Below, one piece after another: positions 63,306 through 64,000 of a stretch of DNA of 64,000 nt. The translations under genes and the position numbers were made by a program. The notes below the pieces were generated by a model that did no database searches, had not been told where the DNA came from, and saw nothing but the letters and a program-made list of their open reading frames with translations. Origin of the DNA: Micrococcus sp. (lineage in GTDB: Bacteria; Actinomycetota; Actinomycetes; Actinomycetales; Micrococcaceae). The stretch spans positions 124,001 through 188,000 of the forward strand of contig JASBVO010000002.1 in the NCBI GenBank assembly GCA_029961105.1, given 5' to 3'. How positions within the stretch are numbered: the stretch's first letter is position 1; each line of letters starts with the position of its first letter.

Positions 63306-64000
63306 ATGACCGCACCCCGTTCGGACCCCAACCTGGCGACATCCCCCCTGGGCACCGACACCCTCGAGACCCGCTCCGGCGCCGACGGCAGGAGCGGCAG
63401 CCGGGGCGGCCGGCCGGAACTCGTGCTGGGCCGGATGGAACAGTTGATGCGCGTGCGGCTGCTCCGGGACCCGCACGCGGGGCGGCAGTGCGCCCGGACG
63501 GGCACGATGACGACCGGCCCCTGGGTCCTGGACCCGGACGGCCGCCCCTTCAGTGCCGCAGCGGCGGTGATCATGGACAACACGCTGGCCACGTCCCTAC
63601 ACGCCTCGGAACCTCACCTGCAGTGGATCGTCACCACGGAACTCACGCTGAACGTCCTGCGGCCGCTGCCCGCGGACGGCACCGTCCTGGAGTCCCGGAC
63701 CCGAACCCGGGCGGCCGACGGCACCGGCGGGATGGCCTCGGGGACCCTGGTGGGCACGGACGGCACGGAGTACCTCCAGGCGACGGGCTGGTTCCAGGGC
63801 GTCGAGGGGAACGATCCGGCCGCCGTCGCGCACTTCACCGCCATGGCCGGCCTGCCGCTGGGACCGGACACCGAGGTCCCCCTGGGCCGGCTCCTCGGTG
63901 CCCAACCCACGACGCCGGCCCCGCCCGCCGGGCGACCAGAGGTCACCGACGACTTCGGGGCCGGTTGGGGCTTCGACCGCAAGGACGAGCTGCGCAACCC
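63306..64000 (+). CDS. Hotdog-fold thioesterase-like protein, 3' end outside window
   Basis: At least 231 codons, open to the right edge. Residues about 40-165 look like a PaaI/acyl-CoA thioesterase hotdog domain: AAAVIMDNTLATSLHA, then TTELTLNVLRPLPADGTVLESRT, and GTDGTEYLQATGWFQGV. A second, similar domain may follow outside the window. TACATT at 63294-63299, 6 nt before the ATG and no ribosome site, suggests a leaderless start. It may belong to CoA-ester metabolism, in line with the PaaR-like site upstream; the substrate is unknown. Confidence 0.65.
   Translation, partial: MTAPRSDPNLATSPLGTDTLETRSGADGRSGSRGGRPELVLGRMEQLMRVRLLRDPHAGRQCARTGTMTTGPWVLDPDGRPFSAAAAVIMDNTLATSLHASEPHLQWIVTTELTLNVLRPLPADGTVLESRTRTRAADGTGGMASGTLVGTDGTEYLQATGWFQGVEGNDPAAVAHFTAMAGLPLGPDTEVPLGRLLGAQPTTPAPPAGRPEVTDDFGAGWGFDRKDELRN

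Overview
The window is high-GC DNA from an actinobacterium. Gene content (ectoine genes, PaaABCDE, RamB- and CarD-type regulators, glycine-riboswitch-controlled gcvP-gcvT) and frequent apparent leaderless starts (a TANNNT hexamer 6-8 nt before ATG) suggest a Micrococcaceae-like soil or salt-tolerant organism (Micrococcus/Citricoccus/Kocuria/Arthrobacter group). The genus is an inference. No insertion sequence, phage gene, CRISPR array, tRNA or rRNA was seen; gene order looks chromosomal.

Layout. 1-2.7 kb: the end of a catabolic locus (a cut-off IclR regulator, a GntR regulator, a PrpF/GalD-type isomerase). 2.7-7 kb: DUF4126 protein, small membrane protein, PdxK/ThiD-type kinase, DsbA/FrnE protein, MFS carrier. 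7.3-9.5 kb: a two-component system whose kinase gene follows a gene for a 70-aa exported peptide ending in an aromatic Cys-flanked tail. 9.6-12.6 kb: umuC, a umuD whose Ser/Lys protease dyad is replaced, and an anchored degenerate nuclease-fold protein. 12.6-17.1 kb: gcvT and gcvP behind a tandem glycine riboswitch. 17.2-24.1 kb: SDR, MFS carrier, TIGR01777 protein, PIG-L deacetylase, and a secreted metallophosphoesterase behind four 11-bp PHO-box-like repeats.

24.1-34.6 kb: an IclR-regulated run of eight genes (P450, two PEP-synthase-like subunits, SDR, [2Fe-2S] ferredoxin, ferredoxin reductase, HD phosphohydrolase, aldehyde dehydrogenase). It matches the cre pathway of Corynebacterium glutamicum, which phosphorylates 4-cresol before oxidising its methyl group. 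34.7-47.3 kb: CarD, RamB, an acyltransferase-like membrane protein, a ketopantoate-reductase-family protein, an AI-2E carrier, a branched-chain-type 2-oxoacid dehydrogenase (E1alpha-E1beta-E2) divergent from an Lrp regulator, and an RHH-like protein behind tandem 8-bp repeats.

47.3-60.4 kb: a complete phenylacetate pathway in three blocks (paaABCDE-G, paaI-K-R, paaJ-F-H-Z). Similar TetR-type palindromes sit at each paa promoter, and paaR lies in the middle. 60.6-63.0 kb: ectoine genes; ectA runs into ectB in frame with no stop codon. The right edge holds a cut-off thioesterase-like gene with another PaaR-like site about 100 bp upstream.

The best leads are the peptide/two-component locus, the ectA-ectB read-through, the dyad-less UmuD, and the extended paa operator set.
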